Assembly: GCF_023101145.1 (NCBI RefSeq)
Contig: NZ_CP073714.1
Span: forward strand, 248,001-312,000
Source of the DNA: Paenibacillus pabuli
GTDB lineage: Bacteria > Bacillota > Bacilli > Paenibacillales > Paenibacillaceae
Length of the DNA stretch: 64,000 nt
Direction: 5' to 3'
The notes under the pieces are model-generated. The model worked only from the letters and a program-made list of their open reading frames with translations. It did not search any database and was not told where the DNA came from. This document shows, one piece after another, positions 1-9,125 of the stretch (the stretch's first letter is position 1; every line of letters begins with the position of its first letter). The position numbers and the translations under genes are program-made.

Positions 1-108
1 ATTCAGGAGATCAGCGAGGAAGTCGGATATACGAATTACAATTCCTTCAATCGGGCGTTCAAGAACGTGGTGGGTGTAGCGCCTAGCGATTACCGGAAAG
101 CCATTTGA
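1..108 (+). CDS. C-terminal end of an AraC-family DNA-binding protein (partial)
   Basis: The reading frame is open from the window edge to a TGA at 106-108 and encodes the last 35 residues of a protein. The stretch EISEEVGYTNYNSFNRAFKN followed by VVGVAPSDYRK is the second helix-turn-helix of AraC/XylS regulators (GY.N.N.F.R.FK...G.SP..YR). The protein could be a one-component AraC regulator or a YesN-type response regulator; the missing N-terminus would decide. It ends 44 bases before the GH3 gene on the same strand, so it probably controls that carbohydrate cluster. Confidence 0.85.
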   Translation: MQEISEEVGYTNYNSFNRAFKNVVGVAPSDYRKAI

Positions 109-152
109 GCCCATACACCAAATCAAGCCTAACTCATAAGGAGAATGTGCAT

Positions 153-2465
153 ATGGACTATAAAAATGCCTCACTTCCCATTCAGGAGCGGACCCGAGAC
201 CTGCTCGAGCGCATGACAATTGAGGAAAAGATCGGGCAGCTGATCCAGCCGATGGGGTGGAAGACGTATGTTAAGGAAACAGATGGCACGGTACAGGTTA
301 CGGATGAATTTAAAGACGACATTGCACAGGGCGGGATTGGGTCATTGTATGGAACGCTTCGTGCTGATCCCTGGACGGAAGTGACGCTGGAGACGGGTTT
401 AACCCCCAGACAGGGAGCTGTTGCCACCAATGAAATTCAGCGGTATGCCATGGAGAACTCTCGGCTGGGCATTCCCGTTTTGTTCGGGGAGGAGTGTTCT
501 CATGGGCATATGGCCATCGGGGCGACTGTATTTCCAGTGCCACTTGCTGTCGGAAGTACATGGAACATGGAGTTGTACCGCAAGATGTGCGAAGCGATCG
601 CTATGGAGACCCGCAGCCAAGGTGGAGCGGCAACGTATTCACCTGTGCTGGATGTCGTGCGGGACCCGAGATGGGGACGGACAGAGGAATGTTTTGCCGA
701 AGATCCATACCTGATCGGTGAATTGGCGGTTGAAGCAATGAAAGGCTTGCAGGGTGACCGGCTCGATTCCAATCGGACGATTGTGGCGACACTCAAACAT
801 TTCGCGGCCTATGGCAGCTCTGAAGGTGGACGCAATGCAGCTCCTGTTCATATGGGATTACGGGAGCTCCACGAGGTGGATCTGCTGCCATTTAAGAAAG
901 CCGTGGAAGCGGGGGCCTGCTCTGTCATGACGGCGTATAACGAAATTGACGGTGTACCTTGCACGTCGAGCTCGTATCTGCTGAATGATTTATTGCGCGA
1001 GCAATGGGGATTTGACGGATTTGTCATCACTGATTTTGGTGCAATTCAGATGCTGGTCAACGGACATAACACGGCGGAGAACGGGGAACAGGCCGCTGCG
1101 CAGTCGCTTAAGGCGGGAGTGGACATGGAAATGTCCGGATACATGTACCGGAAGCATTTGGGGCAGGCGCTGGAGCAAGGACTCATTGAAGAAAGGGATC
1201 TGGATACAGCGGTAAGGAGAGTTCTGGAGATGAAGTTCAGACTGGGTTTGTTCGAACAGCCTTTCGTTGATCCTGACTTTGCTGAACAGGTCATCGGATG
1301 TGAAGAACATATTCAGCTGGCGAGAAAGGTCGCACAAGAGGGAATCATATTACTCAAAAATGAAGAAAACACCCTTCCGCTTAGCAAAACAGGTATTAAA
1401 CTGGCGGTCATCGGCCCGAATGCGAACCATGTCTATAACCAGCTGGGTGACTACACCTCGCCGCAGCCGAGAGGACAGATTGTTACGGTACTGGACGGGA
1501 TTCGCCGTAAACTTGGGGCGGATACCGGAAAGGTTCTTTACGCACCGGGCTGCCGGATCAAAGGCGATTCCAGGGAGGGCTTTGCGCAAGCGCTCGCCTG
1601 TGCTGAAGAAGCGGATACCATCGTTATGGTGATGGGAGGGTCCAGTAGCCGTGATTTTGGCGAAGGGACCATTGATCTGCGGACGGGGGCATCCGTTGTT
1701 ACGGATGATTCATGGAACGATATGGAGTGCGGCGAGGGCATTGATCGTTCTTCTCTGAACCTCATGGGTGTTCAATTGGAACTGGTGCAGGAAGTACATA
1801 AGCTGGGGAAACCGGTTATTATCGTATATATTAACGGACGGCCCATTGCCGAACCCTGGATTGATGAGCATGCCCACGCCATTGTAGAAGCATGGTACCC
1901 GGGGCAGGAGGGAGGCAATGCCATTGCAGATATTCTGTTTGGTGATGTGAATCCATCTGGCCGTCTTACCATCTCCATTCCCAAGCATGTAGGGCAGCTT
2001 CCAGTCAGCTACAACGCCAAACGCACTCGGGGCAAGCGATATCTGGAGACCGATCTGGCACCACAATATCCATTCGGCTTCGGGCTAAGTTATTCGGAAT
2101 TCAAGTACGAGAATGTAAGAGTTGTGCCGGAAGTAATTGGACCGGATGATGCTGCAGAGGTGCAGGTGGAGGTCACGAATACGGGAGCAGTTGCGGGGCA
2201 TGAGGTTGTGCAGCTGTATATTACGGACGTATCGGCTTCAGTCACCCGGGCCGAAATTTCACTGAAGGGTTTTCATAAAATCCATTTGGAGCCGGGACAG
2301 ACCAAGACAGTGACCTTCCCTGTGCAAAAAGAACATCTGGAGCTGATCGACTCCCGCCTTCAGTCTGTTGTGGAACCGGGTGAATTCAGATTGATGGTGG
2401 GCAGCAGCTCCAGAGACTGGACTGCTTGCAGTTTACACATCCAGAAGGTGGGGGTGGAGGTATGA
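153..2465 (+). CDS. Glycoside hydrolase family 3 beta-glycosidase (beta-glucosidase/beta-xylosidase type)
   Basis: A 770-aa retaining exo-glycosidase that should remove non-reducing beta-linked glucose or xylose. The N-terminal TIM-barrel holds KHFAAYG and the block GFVITDFGA, whose Asp (about residue 294) aligns with the GH3 nucleophile. A sandwich domain and a C-terminal fibronectin-III-like domain (GHEVVQLYITD, then LKGFHKIHLEPGQT) follow. There is no signal peptide, so it probably acts in the cytosol on imported oligosaccharides. The ATG at 153 is chosen because AAGGAG at 138-143 sits 9 bases upstream; an in-frame TTG at 105 would overlap the previous gene and has no such site. The stop overlaps the next start (ATGA). 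Family is sure; substrate is not. Confidence 0.93.
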   Translation: MDYKNASLPIQERTRDLLERMTIEEKIGQLIQPMGWKTYVKETDGTVQVTDEFKDDIAQGGIGSLYGTLRADPWTEVTLETGLTPRQGAVATNEIQRYAMENSRLGIPVLFGEECSHGHMAIGATVFPVPLAVGSTWNMELYRKMCEAIAMETRSQGGAATYSPVLDVVRDPRWGRTEECFAEDPYLIGELAVEAMKGLQGDRLDSNRTIVATLKHFAAYGSSEGGRNAAPVHMGLRELHEVDLLPFKKAVEAGACSVMTAYNEIDGVPCTSSSYLLNDLLREQWGFDGFVITDFGAIQMLVNGHNTAENGEQAAAQSLKAGVDMEMSGYMYRKHLGQALEQGLIEERDLDTAVRRVLEMKFRLGLFEQPFVDPDFAEQVIGCEEHIQLARKVAQEGIILLKNEENTLPLSKTGIKLAVIGPNANHVYNQLGDYTSPQPRGQIVTVLDGIRRKLGADTGKVLYAPGCRIKGDSREGFAQALACAEEADTIVMVMGGSSSRDFGEGTIDLRTGASVVTDDSWNDMECGEGIDRSSLNLMGVQLELVQEVHKLGKPVIIVYINGRPIAEPWIDEHAHAIVEAWYPGQEGGNAIADILFGDVNPSGRLTISIPKHVGQLPVSYNAKRTRGKRYLETDLAPQYPFGFGLSYSEFKYENVRVVPEVIGPDDAAEVQVEVTNTGAVAGHEVVQLYITDVSASVTRAEISLKGFHKIHLEPGQTKTVTFPVQKEHLELIDSRLQSVVEPGEFRLMVGSSSRDWTACSLHIQKVGVEV

Positions 2466-5400
2466 TTCGAATTCAGAGATTCATTCAGGATCTGGCTCAG
2501 AAGCAATGGCTTGATACCATTGAGCTTCCGCAGTGGCAGATGCAGAAAGCCAAGTATATTCGGCCTGGGGAATATGAGTATGATCAGGAGGCTGCGACTG
2601 TTCAAAGCTTGAATCCGCTCCATAGCATACACGGAACGACATATTTCCTAAGTCAAATCGTAGAGATTCCAGCCGATTGGGGGGACCAGGGAATTGGAAT
2701 GATCTTTGAGGCCGGGGGTGAAGGGCTGCTGAAAGTGAATGGCGCACCTTATCACGGACTGGACCGCAATCATGGGTATGTACCGCTGCCCAAGAGCCGT
2801 GTGGGAAGTGCGCCTTTGTTGGAGATCGAGCTGTATGATCCCATACCGGAACCGCATGACCCCCTGAATCGACAGGCGGTGATCCAGCCGCCAATTCAGG
2901 GCATACGAGCCGCTCTGGTTCGTGTTAATTTGCCTCTACAGAGTCTGATGTACAGCATTACGGTACTTGCAGAATCACTCCGGGCATTGCCGGAGAAAGA
3001 CTTGAAGCGCACCCGTCTTGTCCGGGACATTCATCAGGTGATGGATAAGATGTATAACGAGCCGGAGCGCTGGGGTGAAGCGAATTGGGTGCAGCATTTG
3101 GAAGAATGGCTGGCACAATCGGTACAGGAGGAGGACCCGGAAGAGTACAGGGATGGATTCATGCATCTGGTTGGACAATCCCATATCGATATTGCCTGGC
3201 TGTGGCCTGTGCGTGAGACTGTGCGTAAGTCGAGCCGCACCTTCTCCACGATGTGTACTTTAATGGATGAGTATCCGGAGTTCGTGTATTCACAGAGCCA
3301 GCCGCAGCTGTATGCATTCGTGAAAGAGCATTATCCTGAGCTGTATGAACGAATCAAAGCCCGAATTGCCGAAGGCCGCTGGGAGCTGGTGGGTGGCATG
3401 TGGGTAGAGCCGGATCTGAACATTCCGAGTGGCGAGTCGCTTGTGCGACAGATCTTATACGGGCAGAGCTTCTATCAGGAGGAGTTCGGCAAGCGTTCGA
3501 ACATCGAGTGGCTTCCTGACACGTTTGGCTACTGTGCCTCGCTGCCACAGCTGCTCAAGCTGGCGGACATCCCTTATTTTATGACCACCAAGCTCAATTG
3601 GAATGATACCAACGTTTTCCCGTATGATCTGTTCCACTGGGTGGGTATTGACGGCACCTCGGTGCTTGCGTATCTCAATCATGGAGTGAATGAGCATACG
3701 AGGCCCAAGGATATCGATGAGCATTGGCACTCCTACAAGCAGAAGGATGTGCATCCCGAGCAGATGCTGCTTTATGGGCATGGCGATGGTGGAGGCGGGG
3801 TAACAAACGAAATGGTGGCGTTCGCAGAAAGATCCCATTTCATGGTTGGGCAGCCCATTAGCAATTTCAGTACAGCAGGCGCGTTTTTCGAAGAAATTTC
3901 GAACAACAATCCTAAGCTGCCAAAATGGCATGGCGACTTATATCTGGAACTGCACCGAGGCACGTATACCACCCATGCGCGCAACAAACGAAGCAATCGG
4001 AAGGCAGAAGTGCTGTATCGGGATGCGGAAATCTGGGGGCAGTTTGCCGGAGCTGAAGCAGCACAGGCGAAAAGTAATCTGGATGAAGGCTGGAAGCTGA
4101 TTATGCTGAATCAGTTCCATGATATTATCCCGGGGACGTCCATTCCCGAAGTATACGTAACATCTATGGAAGAGTATACGAAGGTATTTGCTCTGGGGAC
4201 ATCGGCTATGGAAGGTACCCTTGGCAGTATAGAGGACCGCATTACGACAGACGGTTTCGAGGGCCTGCCCTATATTGTATTTAATAGCCTAGGCTGGGAG
4301 CGGGGAGAAGTCGTTACAATTACAGTCGACGAGAAACTGAGCAGTTTGGCAACGTTCGACCATCAGGGTAATCGTCTGGAGAGTGACCTTAAGCAAAATG
4401 GAGATGTGGGGACCCTGTCCGTCTATGTCCCATCCATTCCGGCTTTTGGATATACAACGTTATGGCTGCGCCAGGAAACGGATGCCAATCTTCCTGCATT
4501 GGAGCAGGATGAATTTTTCCCTTCTGTCTGGGAAACGGACTTTTACACGCTTGAGTTTAACGATGTAGGCGAGGTCACCAGATGGTATGACAAGTCCATG
4601 CAACGCGAGTGGCTGAAGCCTGGCGATAAAGCGAACGAGTTACAGTTTTTCCATGACAGGCCAACGTACTGGGATGCTTGGGATATTGACCCGCGGTTCG
4701 AATCGCAACGTGCAGGAGTGGCAGAACTGATTTCCAGAGAAGTAGTACAGCGTGGGGTAACGCAGGATGTTCTTCGGTTTCATTGGAAGTTAAACGAGTC
4801 GGAGATCCATCAAGACATCATCCTGTATCGTCATCAGCGACGTGTAGATTTCAAGACAAAAGTAAGCTGGGCGGAGAGCCATAAGCTGCTCAAAGTAGCG
4901 TTTCCCGTTGATTTGGTATCAGCCAAAGCAGCCTACGAAATTCCGTTTGGTGCGCTGGAGCGTCCTACTCATAACAATACCAGCTGGGAGCAGGCCCAGT
5001 TTGAAGTGTGTGGTCATCGCTGGGCGGACATCTCCGAGGGCAACAGCGGTGTAAGCTTGCTGAACGATTGCAAGTATGGATATGACATCAAGGATCAGAC
5101 GATTCGTCTTTCCCTGCTCCGTGCGCCCCAATGGCCGGATGAACATGCTGACCAGGGTGAGCATGAATTCACTTATTCCCTGCTGCCGCACCAAGGAAAT
5201 TGGCGGGAAGCGGGTGTGGTACGCCGGGCGATGGAAATGAACCATCCGGTTCAGGTTGTTGCCAGTGAAAGACATTCTGGCTCATTGCCGGCAGAGCATA
5301 GCTGGGTTCATTTCCATAGTGAACATGTCATTCTGGATACGATCAAGGCTTCGGAAGACGGCAAGGGGACGGTACTGCGTTTCTATGAGTCATCTGGTGG

Positions 5401-5563
5401 AAGAGAGACGGTTCAGGTTCAGTGGGCTGACGAACGTATACAGACATCTGTGGTCAATCTGCTGGAGGATGAAATCAGACCCCTAGCTTGTCATCAAGGG
5501 AAGTTTGAGCTCACGTTTAAGCCATATGAGATTCAAACGGTGAAGCTGATTCCAGCAGATTAG
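2462..5563 (+). CDS. Glycoside hydrolase family 38 alpha-mannosidase
   Basis: A 1033-aa protein of the class II alpha-mannosidase family, which releases alpha-mannose with a zinc-dependent retaining mechanism. GQSHIDIAWLWP gives the zinc ligands His241 and Asp243. WLPDTFGYC carries the likely nucleophile Asp353, and NQFHDIIPGTSI is the usual late GH38 motif with further ligands. The length matches bacterial members (about 1000 aa). No signal peptide is visible, so it is likely cytosolic. The start at 2462 overlaps the GH3 stop by 4 bases, which implies translational coupling; the G-rich GGTGGAGGT lies directly against the ATG, so its spacing is poor. The GH3/GH38 pairing suggests breakdown of a mixed mannose-containing glycan or glycoside. 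Confidence 0.93.
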   Translation: MIRIQRFIQDLAQKQWLDTIELPQWQMQKAKYIRPGEYEYDQEAATVQSLNPLHSIHGTTYFLSQIVEIPADWGDQGIGMIFEAGGEGLLKVNGAPYHGLDRNHGYVPLPKSRVGSAPLLEIELYDPIPEPHDPLNRQAVIQPPIQGIRAALVRVNLPLQSLMYSITVLAESLRALPEKDLKRTRLVRDIHQVMDKMYNEPERWGEANWVQHLEEWLAQSVQEEDPEEYRDGFMHLVGQSHIDIAWLWPVRETVRKSSRTFSTMCTLMDEYPEFVYSQSQPQLYAFVKEHYPELYERIKARIAEGRWELVGGMWVEPDLNIPSGESLVRQILYGQSFYQEEFGKRSNIEWLPDTFGYCASLPQLLKLADIPYFMTTKLNWNDTNVFPYDLFHWVGIDGTSVLAYLNHGVNEHTRPKDIDEHWHSYKQKDVHPEQMLLYGHGDGGGGVTNEMVAFAERSHFMVGQPISNFSTAGAFFEEISNNNPKLPKWHGDLYLELHRGTYTTHARNKRSNRKAEVLYRDAEIWGQFAGAEAAQAKSNLDEGWKLIMLNQFHDIIPGTSIPEVYVTSMEEYTKVFALGTSAMEGTLGSIEDRITTDGFEGLPYIVFNSLGWERGEVVTITVDEKLSSLATFDHQGNRLESDLKQNGDVGTLSVYVPSIPAFGYTTLWLRQETDANLPALEQDEFFPSVWETDFYTLEFNDVGEVTRWYDKSMQREWLKPGDKANELQFFHDRPTYWDAWDIDPRFESQRAGVAELISREVVQRGVTQDVLRFHWKLNESEIHQDIILYRHQRRVDFKTKVSWAESHKLLKVAFPVDLVSAKAAYEIPFGALERPTHNNTSWEQAQFEVCGHRWADISEGNSGVSLLNDCKYGYDIKDQTIRLSLLRAPQWPDEHADQGEHEFTYSLLPHQGNWREAGVVRRAMEMNHPVQVVASERHSGSLPAEHSWVHFHSEHVILDTIKASEDGKGTVLRFYESSGGRETVQVQWADERIQTSVVNLLEDEIRPLACHQGKFELTFKPYEIQTVKLIPAD

Positions 5564-5702
5564 ACTCAGGTAACCGGATAAGAAATGATCTGAGAAAAAG
5601 GAGTGACCGGGAAGGGGTCGAAAATTTAATAGAGTGTTCCATTCATTATGAAAGCGCATCAGGAATGGAAAATCAAATACCGATTTACCGGGAGGGTATG
5701 GC

Positions 5703-6578
5703 ATGAAATTAACAAACAAGATTGGCGTTATCGTGGATAGCTTCGGTGTAGGTGTACGTGAAGGATTAAGCAAAGCGAAGGATGTAGGTGCAGAAGGCGT
5801 ACAGATCTATGCAGTCCATGGAGAGATGGACCCCGAAAACCTCTCTCCGACAGCCCGCAAGGAGTTAAGAAGTTATATCGATTCTCTCGGTCTTGAAATT
5901 TCTGCCCTGGTTGGCGATTTGGGTGGTCACGGGTTTCAGGTCAAGGAAGATAATCCGTGGAAAGTAGAGAAGTCCAAGCGCATCGTGGATCTTGCTCTTG
6001 ATCTGGGTACAAATATCGTCACAACACATATCGGTATTGTTCCACACGATCCTTCCTCTGAAATCTATGCCACACTGCATGCTGCATGTGAGGAGTTGGG
6101 ACAATACGCCAAAAGCGCAGGAGCGTACTTCGCCATAGAGACGGGACCGGAAACGGCAGCAGACCTGAAAGGGTTTCTGGATACCCTGTCCACCAACGGG
6201 GTTTCGGTGAATTTTGATCCGGCAAACATGGTGATGGTTACCGGGGATGACCCTGCACGTGGTGTTCATCTGCTCAAGGATTATATTGTGCATACCCATG
6301 TGAAAGATGGTGTGCGCCTGAAGGAAGTAGACCCGAGGGACGTATACGGTGCAGTGGGATACGCGCCAATGGATCATGAAAAAATTGCCGAAATGGTCTC
6401 TTCCGGAACGTTCTTCCGTGAGGTGCCGCTGGGCGAGGGTAGTGTGGATTTTGACGCATACTTTGCAGCTCTTCGGGATATTGGATACAAAGGTTATCTG
6501 ACGATTGAACGCGAGGTAGGCGACCAGCCGGAGCAGGACATTCGCAAAGCGGTTAAATTTATCCAACAATACCGATAG
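5703..6578 (+). CDS. Sugar phosphate isomerase/epimerase, xylose-isomerase-like TIM barrel (first of two)
   Basis: A 291-aa protein of the AP endonuclease 2 / xylose-isomerase-like barrel family. Visible marks are the alternating strands IGVIVDSFG, GVQIYAVHGEM, LGTNIVTTHIGI, AYFAIETGP, VSVNFDPANMV, YIVHTHVKDG and GYLTIEREV. The acidic and His residues at the strand ends (E in IETGP, D in NFDPANM, H in HTHVKD, E in IEREV) are the usual metal ligands. GGGAGGG at 5690-5696 supports the ATG. Family members isomerise, epimerise or dehydrate sugars and cyclitols, and the substrate cannot be read from sequence. It follows GH38 after 139 bases and is 12 bases from a second barrel protein, so both probably process the monosaccharide released by the hydrolases. 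Confidence 0.85.
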   Translation: MKLTNKIGVIVDSFGVGVREGLSKAKDVGAEGVQIYAVHGEMDPENLSPTARKELRSYIDSLGLEISALVGDLGGHGFQVKEDNPWKVEKSKRIVDLALDLGTNIVTTHIGIVPHDPSSEIYATLHAACEELGQYAKSAGAYFAIETGPETAADLKGFLDTLSTNGVSVNFDPANMVMVTGDDPARGVHLLKDYIVHTHVKDGVRLKEVDPRDVYGAVGYAPMDHEKIAEMVSSGTFFREVPLGEGSVDFDAYFAALRDIGYKGYLTIEREVGDQPEQDIRKAVKFIQQYR

Positions 6579-6590
6579 GGAGTTGAGCAG

Positions 6591-7463
6591 ATGAAAGTGG
6601 GCCTGAGTACGTATAGCTTGTTAAACGATTTGAATTCGGGTGAAATGACGGTGCTGGATATTATCGACTGGATAGCTGCAAATGGTGGAGAGCATATGGA
6701 GATGGTTCCGTATGGCTACACCTTGGAGGATAATCCTGATCTCGCCGACGCCATTCGGGAGCGAGCTGCTTCTGCGGGCATTGAGCTGTCCAACTATTCG
6801 ATGCCTGCGAATTTCGTGCAGGAGACGGAAGAGGCTTTTGAAGAAGAGATGGCTCGGGTCAAAAGGCATGTCGATGTTGTTAACCGGATGGGTGTAAAGC
6901 ACATGCGTCATGACGTAACGGCGTTTACGTTGCCCAAGGAGAAAATGACCATTGCCTGGTTTGAGGAAAATTTGCCGCTGATGGTAAAGGGAAGCCAGAT
7001 CATAGCTGATTATGCTGCACAGTTTGGTATTACAACAACCATTGAGAATCATGGCTTCAGTGTGCAGGCCAGTGACCGTGTGCAGCGCGTGCTTCATGCC
7101 GTAGATCGTCCCAACTTCAAAACGACTCTCGATATTGGCAACTTCATGTGTGTGGATGAAAGTCCGATTATCGGGGTGATGAAAAACCTGCCGTACGCTT
7201 CTCTGGTCCACTTCAAGGACTTCTATTTCCGCCCTTATGATGAACATCCCGGTGAAGGGGAATGGTTCACAACCGCTTACGGCAACTTCTTACGTGGTGC
7301 CATTGTTGGACAAGGGGATATTCCCATTCGTAAAATTGTGAAACTGATTAAAGACTCCGGCTATGATGGCAACATTACAGTAGAGTTCGAAGGCATGGAG
7401 GAATGCAAGTCAGCATCCAAAATTGCCATGAATAACCTGCGCCGATTCTGGGAAGAGGCATAG
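6591..7463 (+). CDS. Sugar phosphate isomerase/epimerase, xylose-isomerase-like TIM barrel (second of two)
   Basis: A 290-aa barrel protein of the same superfamily as its upstream neighbour but clearly divergent in sequence. Conserved strand-end residues are seen in GITTTIENHG (Glu), FKTTLDIGNFM (Asp), ASLVHFKDFYF (His, Asp) and GNITVEFEG (Glu). AGGGAG at 6577-6582 lies 8 bases before the ATG. It is the last gene before a strong terminator, so the cluster GH3-GH38-isomerase-isomerase probably ends here. Two different barrel enzymes side by side suggest successive steps, or different anomers or epimers of one sugar. Substrate unknown. Confidence 0.85.
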   Translation: MKVGLSTYSLLNDLNSGEMTVLDIIDWIAANGGEHMEMVPYGYTLEDNPDLADAIRERAASAGIELSNYSMPANFVQETEEAFEEEMARVKRHVDVVNRMGVKHMRHDVTAFTLPKEKMTIAWFEENLPLMVKGSQIIADYAAQFGITTTIENHGFSVQASDRVQRVLHAVDRPNFKTTLDIGNFMCVDESPIIGVMKNLPYASLVHFKDFYFRPYDEHPGEGEWFTTAYGNFLRGAIVGQGDIPIRKIVKLIKDSGYDGNITVEFEGMEECKSASKIAMNNLRRFWEEA

Positions 7464-7481
7464 GACATATACAACGATGAG

Positions 7482-7507
7482 ACCACCTTCCTGTAAGGTG
7501 GTTTTTT
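7482..7507 (+). terminator. Intrinsic terminator of the GH3/GH38 cluster
   Basis: Eight base-pair stem ACCACCTT / AAGGTGGT with a five-base loop CCTGT, followed by a T run. It lies 19 bases after the second isomerase gene. Confidence 0.9.
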
Positions 7508-7525
7508 GATATGCTGCAAATCCAT

Positions 7526-7537
7526 AGATGTACATCT
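7526..7537. promoter_or_regulatory. Perfect 12-bp palindrome AGATGTACATCT before the TetR gene
   Basis: The palindrome lies 58 bases before the TetR-family start, between the upstream terminator and that gene. TetR proteins bind palindromes as dimers and commonly regulate themselves, so an autoregulatory operator is plausible. This is inferred from position and symmetry only. Confidence 0.4.
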
Positions 7538-7595
7538 GTCTTAAATCATTGTAAAATCAGAATTATCTAGACGGTATCGTACAGAAGGAAGAAGG

Positions 7596-8156
7596 ATGAG
7601 AATGCCCAAAATCATCGTTACCGAAGAACAGTGGGTCCAGCAAGGTATTGAACGATTTGAACAAGGCGGTGCAGAGCAGCTCGTCATTGAGAAAATGGCT
7701 GTTTCCCTGGGCTGCAGCAAAAGCAGCTTTTACTGGTATTTCAGCAGCCGGGACAGCTTTATTCAACAGATTGTAGAGACATGGAGAGAACTTACCACTC
7801 AGCAGGTGATTGCAGATTCAAATGTGCATGCGACAGCAGATGAGCGAATTGTTAAAGTTCTGACCAGGATGTTTGGAACAACGCAGCGTGGGGATTTTCT
7901 CTTTTACCTACGGAAGCTGTCTTTGAAGGACGATGCCTATCGGGTAGTCCTGAATGAAGTGGAGCAGCTGAGAATGGAATTTATGCAGCAGTTGTTGATC
8001 CAAAAAGGAATGCAGCCGGAGCGGGCCTTTCAAAAATCATGGATGCTGTACCATTATTACTTGGGTTGGTATGAGCGCCACAAGCAGGAGAAGTTGGGGA
8101 ATGAAGAGATCCGGCGACATGTGGAAATGATCTGCAATGAATGGATTCTCATTTAA
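7596..8156 (+). CDS. TetR/AcrR-family transcriptional regulator
   Basis: A 186-aa protein with an N-terminal helix-turn-helix at about residues 25-55 (LVIEKMAVSLGCSKSSFYWYF), where the SKSSFYWYFSSRDSF block is the classic TetR recognition helix and following turn. The C-terminal part is the variable ligand-binding and dimer domain. The purine-rich AAGGAAGAAGG just upstream supports the start. It overlaps the following short membrane protein gene by 16 bases, so that gene may be its target or partner. Ligand unknown. Confidence 0.88.
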   Translation: MRMPKIIVTEEQWVQQGIERFEQGGAEQLVIEKMAVSLGCSKSSFYWYFSSRDSFIQQIVETWRELTTQQVIADSNVHATADERIVKVLTRMFGTTQRGDFLFYLRKLSLKDDAYRVVLNEVEQLRMEFMQQLLIQKGMQPERAFQKSWMLYHYYLGWYERHKQEKLGNEEIRRHVEMICNEWILI

Positions 8157-8515
8157 GGGGTGTCATATGTTGGGGGAAAGAAGCAGCCATTCCACATACG
8201 GGAAAGGATAGGCTTTTTGAGCCCGGGAAAGTCGGTACATCGGTTATCGCGCTGTTGTTAGCTTTGGCAGTATGGTTCGTTCTGGAACTGGGTGGAGTGA
8301 TACAAGTGCTGTTCTCCGATTCTCTTTTATCCTGGGGAGCATGGATTCTTTCCGTTATATTTATGATCCGTGCCGTGGGGGACTTCAAATGGGTTGGTTT
8401 TTTCAAGAGAAAGAAGGGGACCTTGTTTGCAAAATGGGACAGTATCCTATTCTCGCCGCTATGTCTTTTTCTGGCATCAGCTACCTTGGTGATCATGATA
8501 GGGAATGGAGAATGA
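8141..8515 (+). CDS. DUF3995-like small membrane protein, N-terminus apparently lost
   Basis: A 124-aa frame with two or three hydrophobic segments (GTSVIALLLALAVWFVLEL, WGAWILSVIFMIR, LCLFLASATLVIMI). The order WGKEAAIP, LFEPGKVGT, RAVGDFKWVGFFKRKKGT and FSPLCLF matches my memory of DUF3995 proteins. Those normally begin with another transmembrane helix ending in a (H).YWA.GG.WG motif. Here only the WG remains, and the 18 residues before it (MDSHLRGVI...) look like read-through of the tetR overlap, not a membrane helix. The gene is therefore probably truncated at the 5' end and may be non-functional. The ATG at 8141 is simply the first available; a closer ATG at 8167 is out of frame. Confidence 0.6.
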   Translation: MDSHLRGVICWGKEAAIPHTGKDRLFEPGKVGTSVIALLLALAVWFVLELGGVIQVLFSDSLLSWGAWILSVIFMIRAVGDFKWVGFFKRKKGTLFAKWDSILFSPLCLFLASATLVIMIGNGE

Positions 8516-8616
8516 TGATGACGAACTTATCGCTCGAAATTCAAAATGCCGACAGTCGTGAAGCAGAAGCTCAGTCAATTATGACTAACAGAATATGGAC
8601 TTATGCAAGGATTAAG

Positions 8617-8643
8617 TTACGAGCACCACAAGTATGGTATAAT
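8617..8643 (+). promoter_or_regulatory. Possible promoter for the 75-aa HTH-like gene
   Basis: A consensus -10 box TATAAT at 8638-8643 is preceded by TTACGA at 8617-8622 with a short 15-base spacer. The start codon follows 54 bases later. Only the -10 is convincing. Confidence 0.4.
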
Positions 8644-8697
8644 GGATATATTCAGCCTGGAAAATAACTGGCTATGGATGGGAGAGGTCGCTGATCT

Positions 8698-8925
8698 ATG
8701 CAGGTATTCGAGGACTGGAATCAAAAAGTAAAGAAGACATTTAATGCGACGAATCCCGAGGTCGTATTGACGGTATCGGAAGCAGGGAGTTTGCTCGGTT
8801 TGACCAAAGACCAGATGAAACTGTACGTGGACAAGAACAAACTAACGAAGGTTCCGATCATGAGAAGTGTTCACCGATACCTCTTATTGAAAAGTGAAAT
8901 AGATAGCATCGTCAATACACGATAA
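8698..8925 (+). CDS. Small helix-turn-helix-like protein of unknown role
   Basis: A 75-aa protein whose middle, VLTVSEAGSLLGLTKDQMKLYVDKNKL, reads like the winged-helix fold of excisionase/MerR-type DNA-binding domains. The segment MRSVHRYLLLKSEIDSIV resembles the strand and helix that close such a domain. There is no partner domain, so it could be a small regulator or a recombination-directionality-like protein. A purine-rich GGGAGAGG lies upstream. It does not clearly belong to either neighbour, and I do not recognise a named family. Confidence 0.65.
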   Translation: MQVFEDWNQKVKKTFNATNPEVVLTVSEAGSLLGLTKDQMKLYVDKNKLTKVPIMRSVHRYLLLKSEIDSIVNTR

Positions 8926-9125
8926 CCTCATAGGATTGACCACAGCCATTTGACCGACAGGATTCGGGAGAGTGGTTTTTTTTTGAGGAAAGGGGCGCGT
9001 TCTGATCTAAAATCTCTTGTGCCGAGACAAGAGGCGTGACCTGATTGCCAGCGGGATAGAAAAAGAATATTTTGGTAACCCTAATCATATAAACGGCCCG
9101 TAGAGATGAGTGAAGAAATAAGCAC

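Noticed and set aside
8512..8667. A 51-codon frame (MMMTNLSLEIQNADSREAEA...) after the DUF3995 gene
   Set aside because: Weak composition, no recognisable domain, and it contains the likely -10 box of the next gene; it is probably not translated.
8940..8984. Terminator after the 75-aa HTH-like gene
   Set aside because: A T run (TTTTTTTT) is present but the only stem is ACCAC / GTGGT with a very long unstructured loop.
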